A stretch of DNA of 64,000 nt from Amoebidium appalachense (lineage: Eukaryota > Ichthyosporea). The stretch lies in the NCBI GenBank assembly GCA_963693365.1, contig CAVNZM010000013.1, positions 124,001-188,000 of the forward strand, read 5' to 3'. Below are positions 1-11,353 of the stretch, in pieces (positions within the stretch are counted from its first letter, which is position 1; every line of letters starts with the position of its first letter). Position numbers and translations under genes: made by a program. The notes under the pieces are model-generated. The model was not told the origin of the DNA, did not search any database, and saw only the letters and a list, made by a program, of their open reading frames with translations.

Positions 1-1600
1 TGTAGAGCTTGCGCTGTGGATGCGTGGTGATATTTCCCTGTTATTTTCTCTCCAAAAAGGATATGGGTCTGTGTGGTGACGCGCGTGTGTCGTGTGGCGG
101 GGGCGATAAACGACAGAACCGCCATGATCGACACATTTCTCGTAATAGACGTACGTCTCGTGGTCAGAGGAGTGTCCTGTTGGACTGGAAAACGGGCGCC
201 TGTGTGGCTCCCTCTCGGTAAAAACCACGTTTCTGTGCTTCAAATCCCATGGCATGTTTGGTGAGTGGGGCGCTGAATGCGCCTTTGGTGAATGGCAAAT
301 CTCCGCTGCCATTTCTACGCTGTCACTGAAGCGGGAACTTCAACAGAAACCTTGATTGTTCAGGGGGTAAAAAAAAGGAAGGGTTGCTTTGGAGGTGATA
401 TTTTGCACGCGCTGTGGCACGGGGTAGAGATTATAGTAAAAGCCGATGTGGGTGATTGAAAGCAGAGAGTTTTGGTGCACCATTGCAGTATGCACACCAA
501 AAGGCCATTCAACACGCGTCAAAGTTTGTATTGCTGAGTTTCTCTTCTTTATTCGGTTTCGTCACGGTGGTTCTCTATCTTCCTCAAAGCTTGCTGGGGA
601 GTATGTCAATGTTGTGTTTTACTTTTTGGGGGGCACCTAAGTGTTTAAAGCTTCAACCTTTTTCAACATGTAGAGGTCAAAGACATTAACTGAAAGCTTG
701 CTTATTCGTACACAGTTTCGCTGGCCCGGGTACCATATCAGGAGCGGGCAATTTTTGAATTCTCCCTCCCCGGCCCCGCCGGGGAAAATTTGAGGTTTTT
801 GGACCTCAAAGAAGTCAAATCCTGCAAAATCCACTACCGGGAGGCCAAAAAGGGTGATTTTACAAAAAAGGAGGGACATACATGAAAAAGAGAAAATGGG
901 CGAGTTCAGTGGGCTGCCGATAAGTATATTTCGTGCTGGGCCGGTATACATGCTGCCGTGGTTGTTGCTGTAGACGGCAGTATGGCATCGCATGTGTCAC
1001 GTGACCTGCACGTGAATGCGACCATGTGCAGGCACTGAGTCTAGGGGGATTTGTATGTGTGTTTTGGAGCACCGACAAGGCAGAGCCAGGGTGAGGGATG
1101 TGTAAACATGGAGTTTAGGGAGATCGTGCTGCTATTGTAACATGTGCACAAAACAGCCACGTGCACCGGCACACTCCGGTGTACAGAACAATAATATGCA
1201 CATGCGTCACTGTAATATCATGTATGCGCATGCCGCACAAGGTTTAGGAGACCACCACAGTATATACTATTTTCTTTTGGTTGATATCCATGTAGGAATG
1301 GTGTGTTGCAGTTGTCATGATCAGCCTGAGGCAGGCACGTGCACTCACTGAATCACTAGAACTCATGAATAAAAAATACATTCGCTAAAAACGGCAAGGT
1401 AAATTTGGGGCCAAGCTATTATTTCCCCCTTTTAAACGTTTTTTTAGCTCCAAGAACTTCGACGCCAAAATTTCTATATTTGGCCATCGTATATGATAAT
1501 GAACACGTGTACTTAAATTAAAGTAGTTATATAAATATGAGCGGCCCGTTACAAATACAGTGACGAAAAACAGTGACCCACGAGCAGTTTTTCTTTCTAT

Positions 1601-1605
1601 CCCCC

Positions 1606-1636
<31 letters not shown>

Positions 1637-1700
1637 ACACACACACACCAGACACACACACCACCACCACGGTGACCACCACCACCACCACCACCACCAC
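1601..1700. repeat. Compound microsatellite C(n)-(CA)n-(CCA)n
   Basis: A run of about 22 C is followed directly by about 13 CA units and then CCA/CAC triplets. It shows the C-then-CA order seen throughout the window. Confidence 0.9.
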
Positions 1701-1949
1701 TCACCCCTTAAAAAAACCACACACATACGTGCACGTGTACACACACACACAGAACACCACCACCACCTCCACTGGACCCCATTTCCTCGTTGTTTTCTTA
1801 AGCCTTCAGACCAGTCCTGCACACTGGAGTTAAACAATTGAATTCACCTAGGCTGACATGCATCCACCCCCGCCTTCCACTTCCCCTCCCCCCCACCCCC
1901 TCCCCCCACCCCCCCCACCCCCACCCCTCCCCCTCGATGAAGAAGGGCC

Positions 1950-2235
1950 CCCGTAAGCCTTGGGGGGGGGGGGGGGGAGGGGGGAGGGGAAGGGGGAGCT
2001 CTTGAGCCTCCGGGTAGGGAAGTGGGGTCCGGGGATCCGGAGAGGGGAGGGGGGGGGGGGGGGGGGGAAGGGGCATATAATATTGGGCCTAGATATCATA
2101 GTATGGGGCCCCGGGGGAGGGAGAGGTGGGGGGGGGGAGGGGGGAGGATCCACGGGAAAGACCTTTAGGTGCATGTTCTTATTTATACCCCCTTCGAATC
2201 ATCCCCCTCTCCCCCCCCCCTCCCCCCCCTGAGTG
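1950..2235. repeat. G-rich then C-rich low-complexity tracts
   Basis: Several G homopolymers interrupted by A or T are followed at about 2200 by C tracts. The G runs could form G-quadruplexes. No gene signal is present. Confidence 0.8.
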
Positions 2236-2835
2236 CAGGCCGTGACGTAGCTACGATAACCCTGCAGAAGGCAACAAAAATGTATTAATTACTAGCACTA
2301 TACATGTGTTCATAGTGCAGCTTGCACCACGTATGATCTCAGCAACTTTAAAGTAGTCACAAAGTTTAGTTATTTTCATTATTTTCATTGCTCTGAACTC
2401 TATTACTCTGAAATGATCACCGTGCATGTGCCGCAAGATAACAACCCTATATGTGTGCAGCTGCTGCCTGCAGGTTAGACTCGCTGAAAAGACAATTGTC
2501 AGTGTGCACCCGACGCTTGCAGCTGCAGCTAGCCTCTGCAACATTAATACTTGCCAAGTGAATGCTCTTACACTTGATCATCATTCACTCAAAAAACCGA
2601 GGACCGACAGATTAAATATTAATGTCGATCCGAATGATCAGCAAGTGTCTATGCGTACTACTATATATACACACACGTAAAATGCGAAGCTATCAGTTAC
2701 AAGGCACACCTGCTGCACTGGCACACATACACATACACACCGGCAGATCGATGCTGTCAAAATTTACTTTCATGTACTTCGTAGGTCCGACACAGGTGCA
2801 CATGAACACGTACATATGTACAAGCCGCGCACACA

Positions 2836-2959
2836 CCACACCACACATACACACACACACACACACACTCACACACACACACGCACACACGCACACACGC
2901 ACACACGCACACACGCACGCACGCACGCACACACACACACACACGCACGCACGCGCGCG

Positions 2960-3023
<64 letters not shown>

Positions 3024-3044
3024 GACACACACACACACACACAC
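2836..3044. repeat. (CA)n/(CGCA)n/(CG)n microsatellite
   Basis: About 210 bp of alternating purine-pyrimidine sequence: CA repeats, CGCA variants and a short pure CG block near 2952-2968. Such sequence can adopt Z-DNA. Long open frames across it encode only His-Thr or Cys-Val repeats and are not genes. Confidence 0.9.
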
Positions 3045-3464
3045 ATCACTGGGTGTGCTCGCTGGGGATTAGTTTTTTGGCACGCTGTTGACTTTATCGT
3101 GTGTTTATTATTTGCTATTTATTGGCCAGCGGCCAACATTTAAAAATATACTATATACCTAAAAATAGATACTGACTACGGCCAGCAGACATTATACACC
3201 TTCCAGGACACATTAACACCAATAGTCTAACACACCATACTCTCGATCACAAAGAATTCCTAACAAACAGAGAAAAGTGCAAAGGCTCTGTACTATTACT
3301 CAGATTCTAAATTTTAATTCTTTACAGTAAACTTCGGAATGAAAGCTAGCCCCCCCCCCCCCCCCCCCCCCCCCCCTCCCCCTAACATGACTGTACGAAG
3401 AACAGGTATAACTTGAAGCACTACAACACATATGAGATCCGTTACATTGGTGTACATTCCAATA

Positions 3465-5063
3465 TTAGACACTAGTTTGGCTACTCTGACTACTCTGAGA
3501 TCCTGATTGGCTGCCTGCAGACTTGCGGCCACGATTACTTTGCTTTCGATCGTGCCATTGCAGCTGCGTCTCTCCAGCAGGTGGCAACGCCAGGCCCAGC
3601 ACAGCAGATGCACGAGAAGGGGGTGGGAACTGCCCACCAGCCGAGGGCTGGCCCACATGGCCCAAGTAAGGATGGGGACCGTGCTGCGGCAGTAGCCCAG
3701 GCATGGGGAAGGCAGGGCCGGGCTGAGGCGGCATGATGCCCCACGGTGGGGGCCAGCCATGTGGGTGGTGCGGGCCTGGATGGGGTGCAGGGGGCATGTG
3801 CGGCACATGGCCCTGCTGCATGTCAAGCGCGGGTGCTGGTGGCATGGCATCCTGATTGGCTGCAACCCAACGTGGGCAGCTCTTGGCCCGATTGGAGCCG
3901 GGGCAGCCCTTGCCCTGGCGGCCACACGTCTTGCAGGTCTTGGGGGCTCTCTGGGGTGGCTGCATAGGAGGGGGCACCGGCAAATCCATCTGCAGGGGCC
4001 CCTCAGGGCCAATGTTGCGATGCTTTTTGCCCACTAGCATGGGCAAGGGCCGCTCACGCTGCGCCCCTGCATCGACACCGTCTGGAACAGGGAGGGGTGG
4101 CAAGGGGGCAGGCCGTATGGTTGCTGGCACAGCGTCTGCCCTCTCCTCGCGCATACGCTTGCGGTGATCTGCCAGGCCCTCGTGTGTGGAGCGCTGTGCA
4201 TGTGCCGTCTGCCAGGTCTTCCACTTGTCGAAATGCTTCTTGATGTAGGCCGCATCCTTCATGTAGATTCCCCCAGCCACAGAGGCAGCCTTGTTGAAGT
4301 CTTGGGCCAAAGCCTCGAACAGCTGGCCGTTGGGCTTTGCATGTGCCTTGTAGGTGCCCAGGAGCAGCGTGCTGAATAGCTTGCGCTCCTGAGGGGTAAG
4401 CACCGGAAGGAAGGGGATGGCCACATGTTGCTTCTGCGCCAGGAACTTGTAGTCGCCCCTCAGTGCAGGGTCCGGCTGTGGTGCACCACGCGCCACCTGG
4501 TTGCCCCCCCCCCATGGCAGCACCGTCACCCTCCTCGACCTCACAGTCCTCTGGCCCGCCCATCACGCCATTGGCTGCAGGCTCGATGTTATCAGACGGA
4601 GGTGGGGGTGCGGGCACCGCAACTGGCTCCTGCGCCGGGGCATTGGCCACACAGGAGAGCGGGGCAAAGTTGAAGTACTCCTCCGGTAGCTTGTAGCAGC
4701 CTACGGGTACCCACTGGGGGTCGAGGTGATGGCCGTACAGCATCAGCGCCAGTGCCTCCATGTCGTCAACAATCCAGGGGCTGTAGTGGGGGGGCCCCGA
4801 TGCCTGGCCCAGGCGGTTGCGGTAGTGTGCACGCAGGTTGTGGCGGTGGCGCCTATTGGACATGGTGGCGTCCAGCAGGCGCAGCGACATGCGTGTGGCC
4901 CCAAAGTGGGTGGCCAGGGGGTTGTGCACTGCCCCCTCCACCTCGTTGGTGCCCCGGATGCAGCGGTAGCGCATGAGCCCATCTGCGTCGGCAGTGGTCT
5001 CGTAGTAGAGGGGCAGGCCGGGGGGTCCGACAGACAGCCATTTTGGGCGTGTTCGAGCAGCGA
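3465..5063 (-). CDS. Exon 6: end of the transposase-like core and C-terminal Cys motif
   Basis: It begins SLLEHAQNGCLSDPP after a CCCCCACAG acceptor. One C appears to be missing near 5018-5023, where the frame jumps to GLPLYYETTADADG and YRCIRGTNEVEGAVH. One C appears extra in the ten-C run at 4504-4513, which returns to the first frame. The two indels compensate. Later parts carry RKLFSTLLLGTYKAH, IKKHFDKWKTW, the Cys cluster CKTCGRQGKGCPG and a Pro/His/Met-rich tail ending at a TAA/TGA-type stop at 3465. Confidence 0.6.
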
Positions 5064-5121
5064 CTGTGGGGGCACAAGCAAACATCAGAGAGATGGGTGG
5101 GTGGTGGTGGTGGTAGTGTGT

Positions 5122-5184
<63 letters not shown>

Positions 5185-5256
5185 TGGGGTTGCTAAGGAA
5201 AAAAACGAGCAGGGAAAGGCAAAAAACAACTGGCTAGGCAGCAAGGGCCGTGCGGG

Positions 5257-5320
<64 letters not shown>

Positions 5321-5923
5321 TGTGTGTGTGTGTATGTTTGGGGGGGGGAGGGGGGGGGGGGGGGGGAGGCTAGGGTGTGCGTGTGTGTGCAGATGAACCA
5401 AGGATGACAAATAAGCGAAGAATCTTTTCTGTGGTGGTGGAGTTGTTGGGCGCCTGCAGGGGGAGGGGGGGGGGGGGGGATGTTGCCTCGAGTCTTTCAA
5501 AGCCATCCTTCTTGAACAGAGGCTTGCCATCCGGTCCGGGCGGCACATCCTTGTAGGTGTTTTTGAACTCCACCAGCCGCGAGACCAGCGTGTATGGGTC
5601 GGGAATAACCCGCCGGATGCGCTCCATGAAGTAGCTCAGGTCGCCGCCCTTGAGCTCGGTTTCAATGTCGATGCCCTTCTGCTCCAGCACCCCCTGTGAG
5701 GCAGGATGCCAATATTAATTTACTACGCACACTGCAATTTGGGTTTGGTAGACTTTGATACCTGCCGTTATTGTAGGACCCCTCCCCTCCACCCCCCCCA
5801 TCTTCTCCCCCAACACAAGTAAAAAATGCATGTGGCTATTTCCCCCCACAACCCTACATTATTTCTCTCTAGGCATATGAATAACCCCCACTCTCCTCCC
5901 CCCCCCCCCCCCCTCCCCCCCCC

Positions 5924-5959
<36 letters not shown>

Positions 5960-8644
5960 TTGCCCCCCTCTCTCTGAGGCTCAGGCTCTCTCTCTTCCCT
6001 CAGAAGTTTTGTCGAAGGTGTGCATGGTTGTGGGTGGAATGGTGAGTGTGTGCTAACGAGTGTATGTGTGTGTGCGCGTCAGTCACGCATGTTGTTGTTG
6101 CCGTTTTTTTTATTTTTATTTTTTATTTTTTATTTTGGGGGGGGGGGGAGGGGGGGGGGCACCTTCACATGTCCGTAATCCTCTTCATTCCACACAAATA
6201 TTGCCTCGCTGAGTGCGCGTGCGTACTCAGCCCTGCGGGGGTGTGACTTGTACGTGCCGTCCGCCGTGTTTGCAATGGAGTGGAAGGCGTCATTCAGCAC
6301 AGTCTGCCACACCACCTCCCCAGGCGGTGCCTGGCCCAACATGCCCTCTCTGGGAGCTGCCTCGGGTCCCCCTGGGGCTGCCTCAAGGCCCCCCCGGGGC
6401 TGCCTGGGGGTCCTGGGGGGGTGCCTGTGGGCCGGCAAGGGGTTGCTGCTGCTCGGCAGGGGGAGGACTGGCAGGGGGAGGGGCTGGGTCAGGGACCACC
6501 GGCACCTCGGCACCTGGGTCCGGTGGGGGCTGAATGGGCCGTAGCCACTGCAGGTGCACCATCAGCTCAAAGGGCGGCGGGCCCAGCTCTCCCAGGGTCT
6601 TGCCCTTGTCGGGGCCAAAGGGCACCTGCATGGCCGGCGACAGCACCTGATCCACCCGCACCACTGCATGCTTCTTGCCCACCTTCATGCCCCCCCAGCG
6701 CTCCGGCTGCACAGCCAGCACCACCCCGGTGGCTGCTGCAGCATGTGGGCCCCGCCGGGGCACAATCTCAACCCCTTCACCGAGTGCCTTTGCATGAAGC
6801 CGCGCTGCATGTCATAGAGGGAAGCAAAAAACTCAGCCAAAAAGCCACAGCACCAACGTTTTTCTCTTCGCTCCACAAAAATCAAATGCATATTCCTTAG
6901 CAACCCCCTTCCCCCCCCCCCCCCCCCCCCCCCCCCTTCTCCCTCCCCCCCTCTCCCAGTGCCCAGCTTGTGTGGCACTTGCACGTGTTAACAGTGCTAT
7001 AGCCCCCCCCCCCCCCCCCCCCCCCCCCCACCACCACCACCACCACCACCAATCACCCCCTCCTTTGATAGCCACCCGACACCCAGCATAACACAACTGG
7101 AACACTGGCCCATGTGGTCAGCCACCCCCCCCCCCCCCCCCCCCCCCCCTCCTCCCCCTCCCCTCTCCTCTGGGGGGCCCACAATCTTTCTATATCTGGC
7201 ATAAGCACATAAGCACTGGGGCAAAAAGCAGGTGGGATACACACCTGACAGGTTTGGCCTATCGACCACGGCCGAGTAGACCTGCAGGGACGCATATGCA
7301 TCAAGGGCAGCGTAGGTGGCCTGCACCTCTGATAGCGGCTCGTGCCAGTTGGAGCATCGAACAAGTGCCGGCTTGGGCAGCTTCTTGCCTATGACCTGGG
7401 CAGTGATGTCGGCCAAGCCCCGGGCCGCAGAGGTGATAGCTGCACGGGCATAGCAGAACCGGCCCAGCTCCAGATAGCTGGCCACAGGGGTGCCGTAGTC
7501 CTTGTTGAGGTGGGCCGAGTCCGTGCCGATCTGCTTGCCCACCTTGATGATGCTGGGGTCCCTAAGCAGCGCAATCAGCTCGTCCACCAGCCGCGCGGGC
7601 GGGCTGTGGTTGGGGCCCATGCGTGCCAAGTGGAAGATGTACACGGCCCGTGCGGTGGCAATCTGCAGCGTGCAAACCTTGGACCGCGCCTGGCCCACCC
7701 GATAGACCCACTCGCAGTCCAGCCCCACCACGCGGTGCTGCTGCCCCTCCAGGTCGGCACGAATGGCCGCTGTAGCCACCACCGCCCCCTGGCAGTCGGT
7801 GTACACCGGCTTAGGGTAGTTGGCCGGCAGCTCCAGCCCAGGCAGACCGTCCGTCACGCTTACCAGCGCAGCCTCGTTCAGACGGACGGGGCATTTTGGC
7901 CGGGCTAGGGTTGGAAACATGCGCTCAACAAACGCCCGGTCTTGGCAGCACCGATCTGTGTAGAAGAAGGCCGGGCCCTTGCTGTTGAGCGCCGCCGTGG
8001 TGGCAGAGATGCGCTGGATCACGGGCTCAATCTCCTGGTGGCTGCAGTCCCGTGTAAATACCTGCGCCCGGATCTCTGGGGTGCCGCACTGTGTGAGAGG
8101 GCATCTCCGAGCAGCCATGCATGTTCTAGCTTCCCTTACCACATGGCCCTTCACGAGACTTCAGTGCCCACACAATCCTTTCCCCCTCCCTCCCCCCAAA
8201 CCCATGTGCCCACATACTTTCCCCTCCCTCTCCCCCAAAACCCTTCCCCCTCCTTCCCCCCAAACCCATGTGCCCACATACTTTCCCCAGGCCTCCCTTT
8301 CCCCCAAAATCTTCCCCCCCCCCCCTCCCCCTAAACCCATGTACCTACAATCCTTCCCCCTTCCTCCCCCTAAACCCTTGTGATCACAATCCTTTCCCCC
8401 TCTCTGCCTTCCCCCCAAACCCATGTGCCCACGATCCTTCCCCACTCCCCCTCCCCCCAAACCATGGGACAGCCCTCCATATGGCACCTACTGTCCCCCC
8501 CCCCCCCCCCCCCCCACCCCACCCCGGGCCTCTTGCCCTCTCTACCTTCAACCCCGACGGTGGTGTCTCTCCCCCCCCCCCCCCCCCCCCCCCTGCATCC
8601 CTTGCAATCACTGGCCCCTACTCCCATTCTGCTTGGCAGAAGCT

Positions 8645-8700
<56 letters not shown>

Positions 8701-8930
8701 ATTCCCCGCCAAAAGAAAGCTCCACCCCAGCCCACCCCAATCTCTACCCAGCAAAAACACATACACACATATCTGGAGCTTCCTAGTTTTTGCTCGACAG
8801 GGCAAGAATTGTCCCCAAAACCCACATACTACAAACCTCTACTCACAGTGTGCCACCTCATTAAATGTGGAGCCTAAGAGATTTAAAGGCCCTAGAGGGG
8901 GGAGGGGGGGAGGGGGGGAGGGGGGCGTGT

Positions 8931-8961
<31 letters not shown>

Positions 8962-9396
8962 GGGGTGGGCGTGTGTGGGGGGGGGGGGGAGGGGGGAAGG
9001 GGGCCTGGGGGAGAGTGGGGGGAGGGGGGAGAAGAGGAGGGACCACACACCGCCAAGCTCGTTTACACAAGTCCATAGGCCTCGGTACAGAGGCTCCCCA
9101 TTGATGCCGGTGAGCTTCCCAATTTGGAAGGTGTGGTCGGCCTTGAGCACGTTGTTTACGGGCTTGAGCTGCGTGTCCAGGCTCTGGTACTTTGCCGTGC
9201 GGTCGCTGAACTCAGTATACACGGCACTCAGGTATTTGCCTGAACCCCAAGTACTGTTAGAACTCCACCACCCTCCCATCAGGACCATCCCCCCCATTCC
9301 CTCTAGTCCCTCGTGTTCATCTCACCTCTCTGTATTTTCGTAAGTCTGTATGGCTTTTCCCATCTCAAAAACGCTACACACCCATCTCCGGCCGTT

Positions 9397-9437
<41 letters not shown>

Positions 9438-9621
9438 CCCCGCCTCCCGGCGCGCGCAAACCCTCCAAGTCATTGCACCAACTTTCACCTTCTTTCCCCT
9501 TTGTGCCCCATCTGCAGTTTGTCCCCTGCACGTCCGTTTGCCCTTCCCCCCACACCCTCCTGCCACTACTATAATAACCATTAAGTACCGCCACCAAGAT
9601 CCAGTCTACCACCATGTGCCC

Positions 9622-9662
<41 letters not shown>

Positions 9663-9929
9663 CTCTCCACCTCCTTTCCCCCAACACACACAGACACACA
9701 TGCGCACACCCACCATCTAATTTCAGGCATAACAGTTCTCCACGATTTCCCAAGCACACTCACTGGTACATGGACCGTTATGCTTTCACCCCTCTGATGA
9801 TCCCTCTGCCCCCCCCCCCCTCCCCCCCCCCCCCCCCCCCCCCACCACCACCACCACCACCACCACCACCATGACTGATTGCCACCACCACCACCTAATC
9901 CATCACCATGTCCCCCCTCCCCCCCCTCC

Positions 9930-9960
<31 letters not shown>

Positions 9961-11353
9961 ACACGGACCCACAAGTACACGCACACTCACAGGCGCACAT
10001 CCACCACCACACATCCACCACCACCATAATAGAAACTTATTGACCACACTTCCAAAACCCATTTCCAAGTCCCCCCCCCCCCCTAAAAAAAAAATAAAAA
10101 ATAATAAAACAAAACCCTACCAAGCCAACCCAAAAAATGCCCAAGCACGTGCATACAAAACAATGGGGACCATTTACACACCCAAAATGCAGTGCACACT
10201 TGCCTGAAGGCACATGTCCAGCGTAACCATTTTTGTCACCAAACGCCGAGAACTTAGCCGCCTGCTCCTCTGGGGGAAGTTCTGTCAGGCGCTGGTCGTG
10301 GGGGCGGAAATCGTTACGCTTTTTGAGTTCATACTTGGTCCAATGCAGCGCCCTCGAGTAATACAGGAGCCGCTGCTCGTCGTATCGCTGCTTGTGGAGC
10401 TCCGAGAGGAGGGTGGCAAAGGCGTTTGGGCCCACACCTTTGTCTGCCAGTGCACGCAACAATGTTACCACCTTTAGGTCGAGCCCACTGCGGTGGCTAA
10501 GGTAGGCCGGAAACTGATCACGCATGAAGAGTGGAAGGCGTTTAATTGTCTGGGGGTTTGTGCCGGCAAAGTTTTTTTTGCATGTGTCACAAAAGTACCG
10601 GGCCGTGATAATGTAGTAGCAGCTGTCAAAGTCGATAACACGCCGTCCTACGGGGTTGCTCATGAACCCATTGCGAGAAGTACGGTGTGGGTTGGGGTGG
10701 TTGTGGGGGTCCACGTAGTGATCATCGAAGGGGCACGGCACCATGAAACCGGGAGACAACCTTTCCGGAAGCCAGGCAAAACATCTGGGTTTGTAGAAAG
10801 GCGCTGGATCGCCCCCAAATTTAAAGCCTATAATGGGAGGTGGAAGATGCCACCCCACAGGCGTCTTCTCATCTTTGAGACTCTCTTTCACTGTGTGCAG
10901 GTGCGACTTGATTGTTTCGCCCGCCGCGTCAGAAAACTCCTCTCCACCGTCATCCCCGTCCGTATTATCTTCTCCCTCTTCCTCCCCTTCATCCTCGTCT
11001 ACCCGGTACGCATCTGCTGCTGCATTTAGCAAAGGTTCCTCGTCGGGTTGCACCTGTATGTCTGGTGGGTGTGGAGCAGGGGCCCGATCCATTTCTCTTG
11101 GTAACGAATGGACGCTACCTGCCTCAACTACACGGGCCCTTATGTCGGCGGCCTTAGATAGAGGGGGCTGTTCGGGTTGTACGTTTACGTTTAGTTCCTG
11201 CAAAACAGCTTTGTTTGCCGTCCCAAAACCTGCAAAGTTCGCTAAAGGCTGAACAAATGCAGCATCTTTTTTTTTGCGCCCAGCTCCCTCCCTAGCTCCG
11301 CCTGTTTTATGCCCAGGGCGCTGTGTTGTGCCCTTAGGGCAGCCTGGCTTCAT
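3465..11353 (-). CDS. DUF6729 / DDE transposase-like / 3'-5' exonuclease fusion protein (six exons)
   Basis: Proposed exons in transcript order: 11353-10204, 9239-9051, 8075-7245, 6804-6163, 5693-5487, 5063-3465, giving about 1,538 residues if three homopolymer indels are allowed for. The order is: Arg/Lys/Gly-rich N-terminus; Cys/His region resembling DUF6729 (PCPF, CDTCKKNF, GRRVIDFDSCYYI); a DDE/RNase-H-like core (first Asp in KADHTF, second in FYTDRCC, a candidate Glu in RGTNEVEGAVH); an inserted DEDDy exonuclease; and a C-terminal Cys cluster (CKTCGRQGKGCPG). Junction peptides read smoothly (VPSG-KYLS, NELGE-IRAQVF). I recall similar fusions from fungal genomes but cannot run a search. 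It is probably transposon-derived, either still mobile or domesticated; no terminal repeats were found. Two introns appear to use GC donors (10203 and 5486). The start is the first in-frame ATG; an upstream exon is possible. Confidence 0.7.
5118..5380. repeat. Intronic GT/G tract, (CT)27 and G tract
   Basis: In the intron between exons 5 and 6: (GT)n running into about 33 G at 5118-5184, a CT array at about 5260-5313, then another GT run and G tract to about 5368. Confidence 0.85.
5487..6804 (-). CDS. Exons 4 and 5: central region
   Basis: Exon 4 (6804-6163) carries ARLHAKALGEGVEIV and then WGGMKVGKKHAVVRVDQVL, followed by a Pro-rich stretch. The frame changes within the G/C-rich 6390-6421 segment; removing one base restores WQTVLNDAFHSIAN and EDYGHVK. 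Exon 5 (5693-5487) encodes GVLEQKGIDIETELKGGDLS through FKKDGFERLE and ends with GAG followed by GCAACATC, a probable but weaker GC donor. I cannot assign a domain to this part. Confidence 0.55.
5895..5960. repeat. Interrupted C homopolymer
   Basis: About 60 bases of almost pure C with single T interruptions, inside intron 4 of the transposase-exonuclease gene. Confidence 0.85.
6910..7160. repeat. Intronic C tracts with (CCA)n
   Basis: Three C homopolymers (near 6912-6938, 7003-7029 and 7126-7149), the second followed by CCA triplets. They lie in intron 3 of the transposase-exonuclease gene. Confidence 0.85.
7245..8075 (-). CDS. Exon 3: transposase second Asp plus inserted DEDDy 3'-5' exonuclease
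   Basis: The exon opens with IRAQVFTRD and FYTDRCCQD, the likely second DDE Asp (codon 7956-7954). After about 100 residues comes a WRN/RNase D-type 3'-5' exonuclease: Exo I VVGLDCEWVY (Asp and Glu at 7719-7717 and 7713-7711), Exo II KVGKQIGTDSAHLNKDYG, and Exo III YAALDAYAS with the Tyr-x3-Asp arrangement. All four acidic residues and the Tyr are present, so the domain looks catalytically competent. The exon is open throughout and ends in phase 1 at a GTGTGT donor. Confidence 0.8.
8165..8460. repeat. C-rich minisatellite in intron 2
   Basis: A tandem array of variant units built on AAACCCATGTGCCCACATAC and a pyrimidine spacer, with unit spacing varying between about 35 and 65 bp. At least five copies of the CCCATGT(G/A)CC core can be counted. 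Confidence 0.75.
8490..8700. repeat. C homopolymers including a run of about 53 C
   Basis: Three C tracts; the longest, about 8647-8699, is one of the longest homopolymers in the window. It lies in intron 2 of the transposase-exonuclease gene. Confidence 0.9.
9051..9239 (-). CDS. Exon 2: start of the DDE/RNase-H-like core
   Basis: The exon encodes 63 residues beginning KYLSAVYTEF and containing NNVLKADHTFQIGK, where the Asp (codon 9138-9136) is the expected first catalytic residue of an RNase-H-fold transposase. It ends NELG in phase 1 and is followed by GTGTGTGG. The phase matches both neighbours. Confidence 0.6.
9397..10095. repeat. Series of C tracts, (CCA)n and (CA)n in intron 1
   Basis: C homopolymers at about 9400-9440, 9624-9661, 9810-9842, 9916-9946 and 10071-10083. 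Several are followed by CCA or CA repeats, the last by an A-rich tract. All sit inside the GC-AG intron 10203-9240. Confidence 0.85.
10204..11353 (-). CDS. Exon 1: N-terminus and DUF6729-like zinc-binding region
   Basis: About the first 75 codons are basic and Gly-rich, followed by an acidic linker rich in Asp/Glu. The second half has the DUF6729-like pattern: aromatic/Pro segments, PCPF, a His-rich HNHPNPH, GRRVIDFD, YFCDTCKKNF and LPLFMRDQFPAYLSHRSGL. The exon ends in phase 1 at TCAG followed by GCAAGTG, a canonical-looking GC donor. The ATG at 11353 is chosen because the open frame continues upstream only with non-ATG codons. Confidence 0.6.

Larger units (their letters stand above)
1..3464. 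other. Repeat-rich intergenic region, no gene seen
   Basis: No open frame here resembles a protein and none has convincing splice signals. Unique-looking stretches (1-1550, 2230-2830, 3050-3340) are interspersed with C/G tracts and CA arrays. A small perfect hairpin, with an 8-bp stem TTTGAGGT/ACCTCAAA, lies at 789-810. Nothing else is recognisable. Confidence 0.6.
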
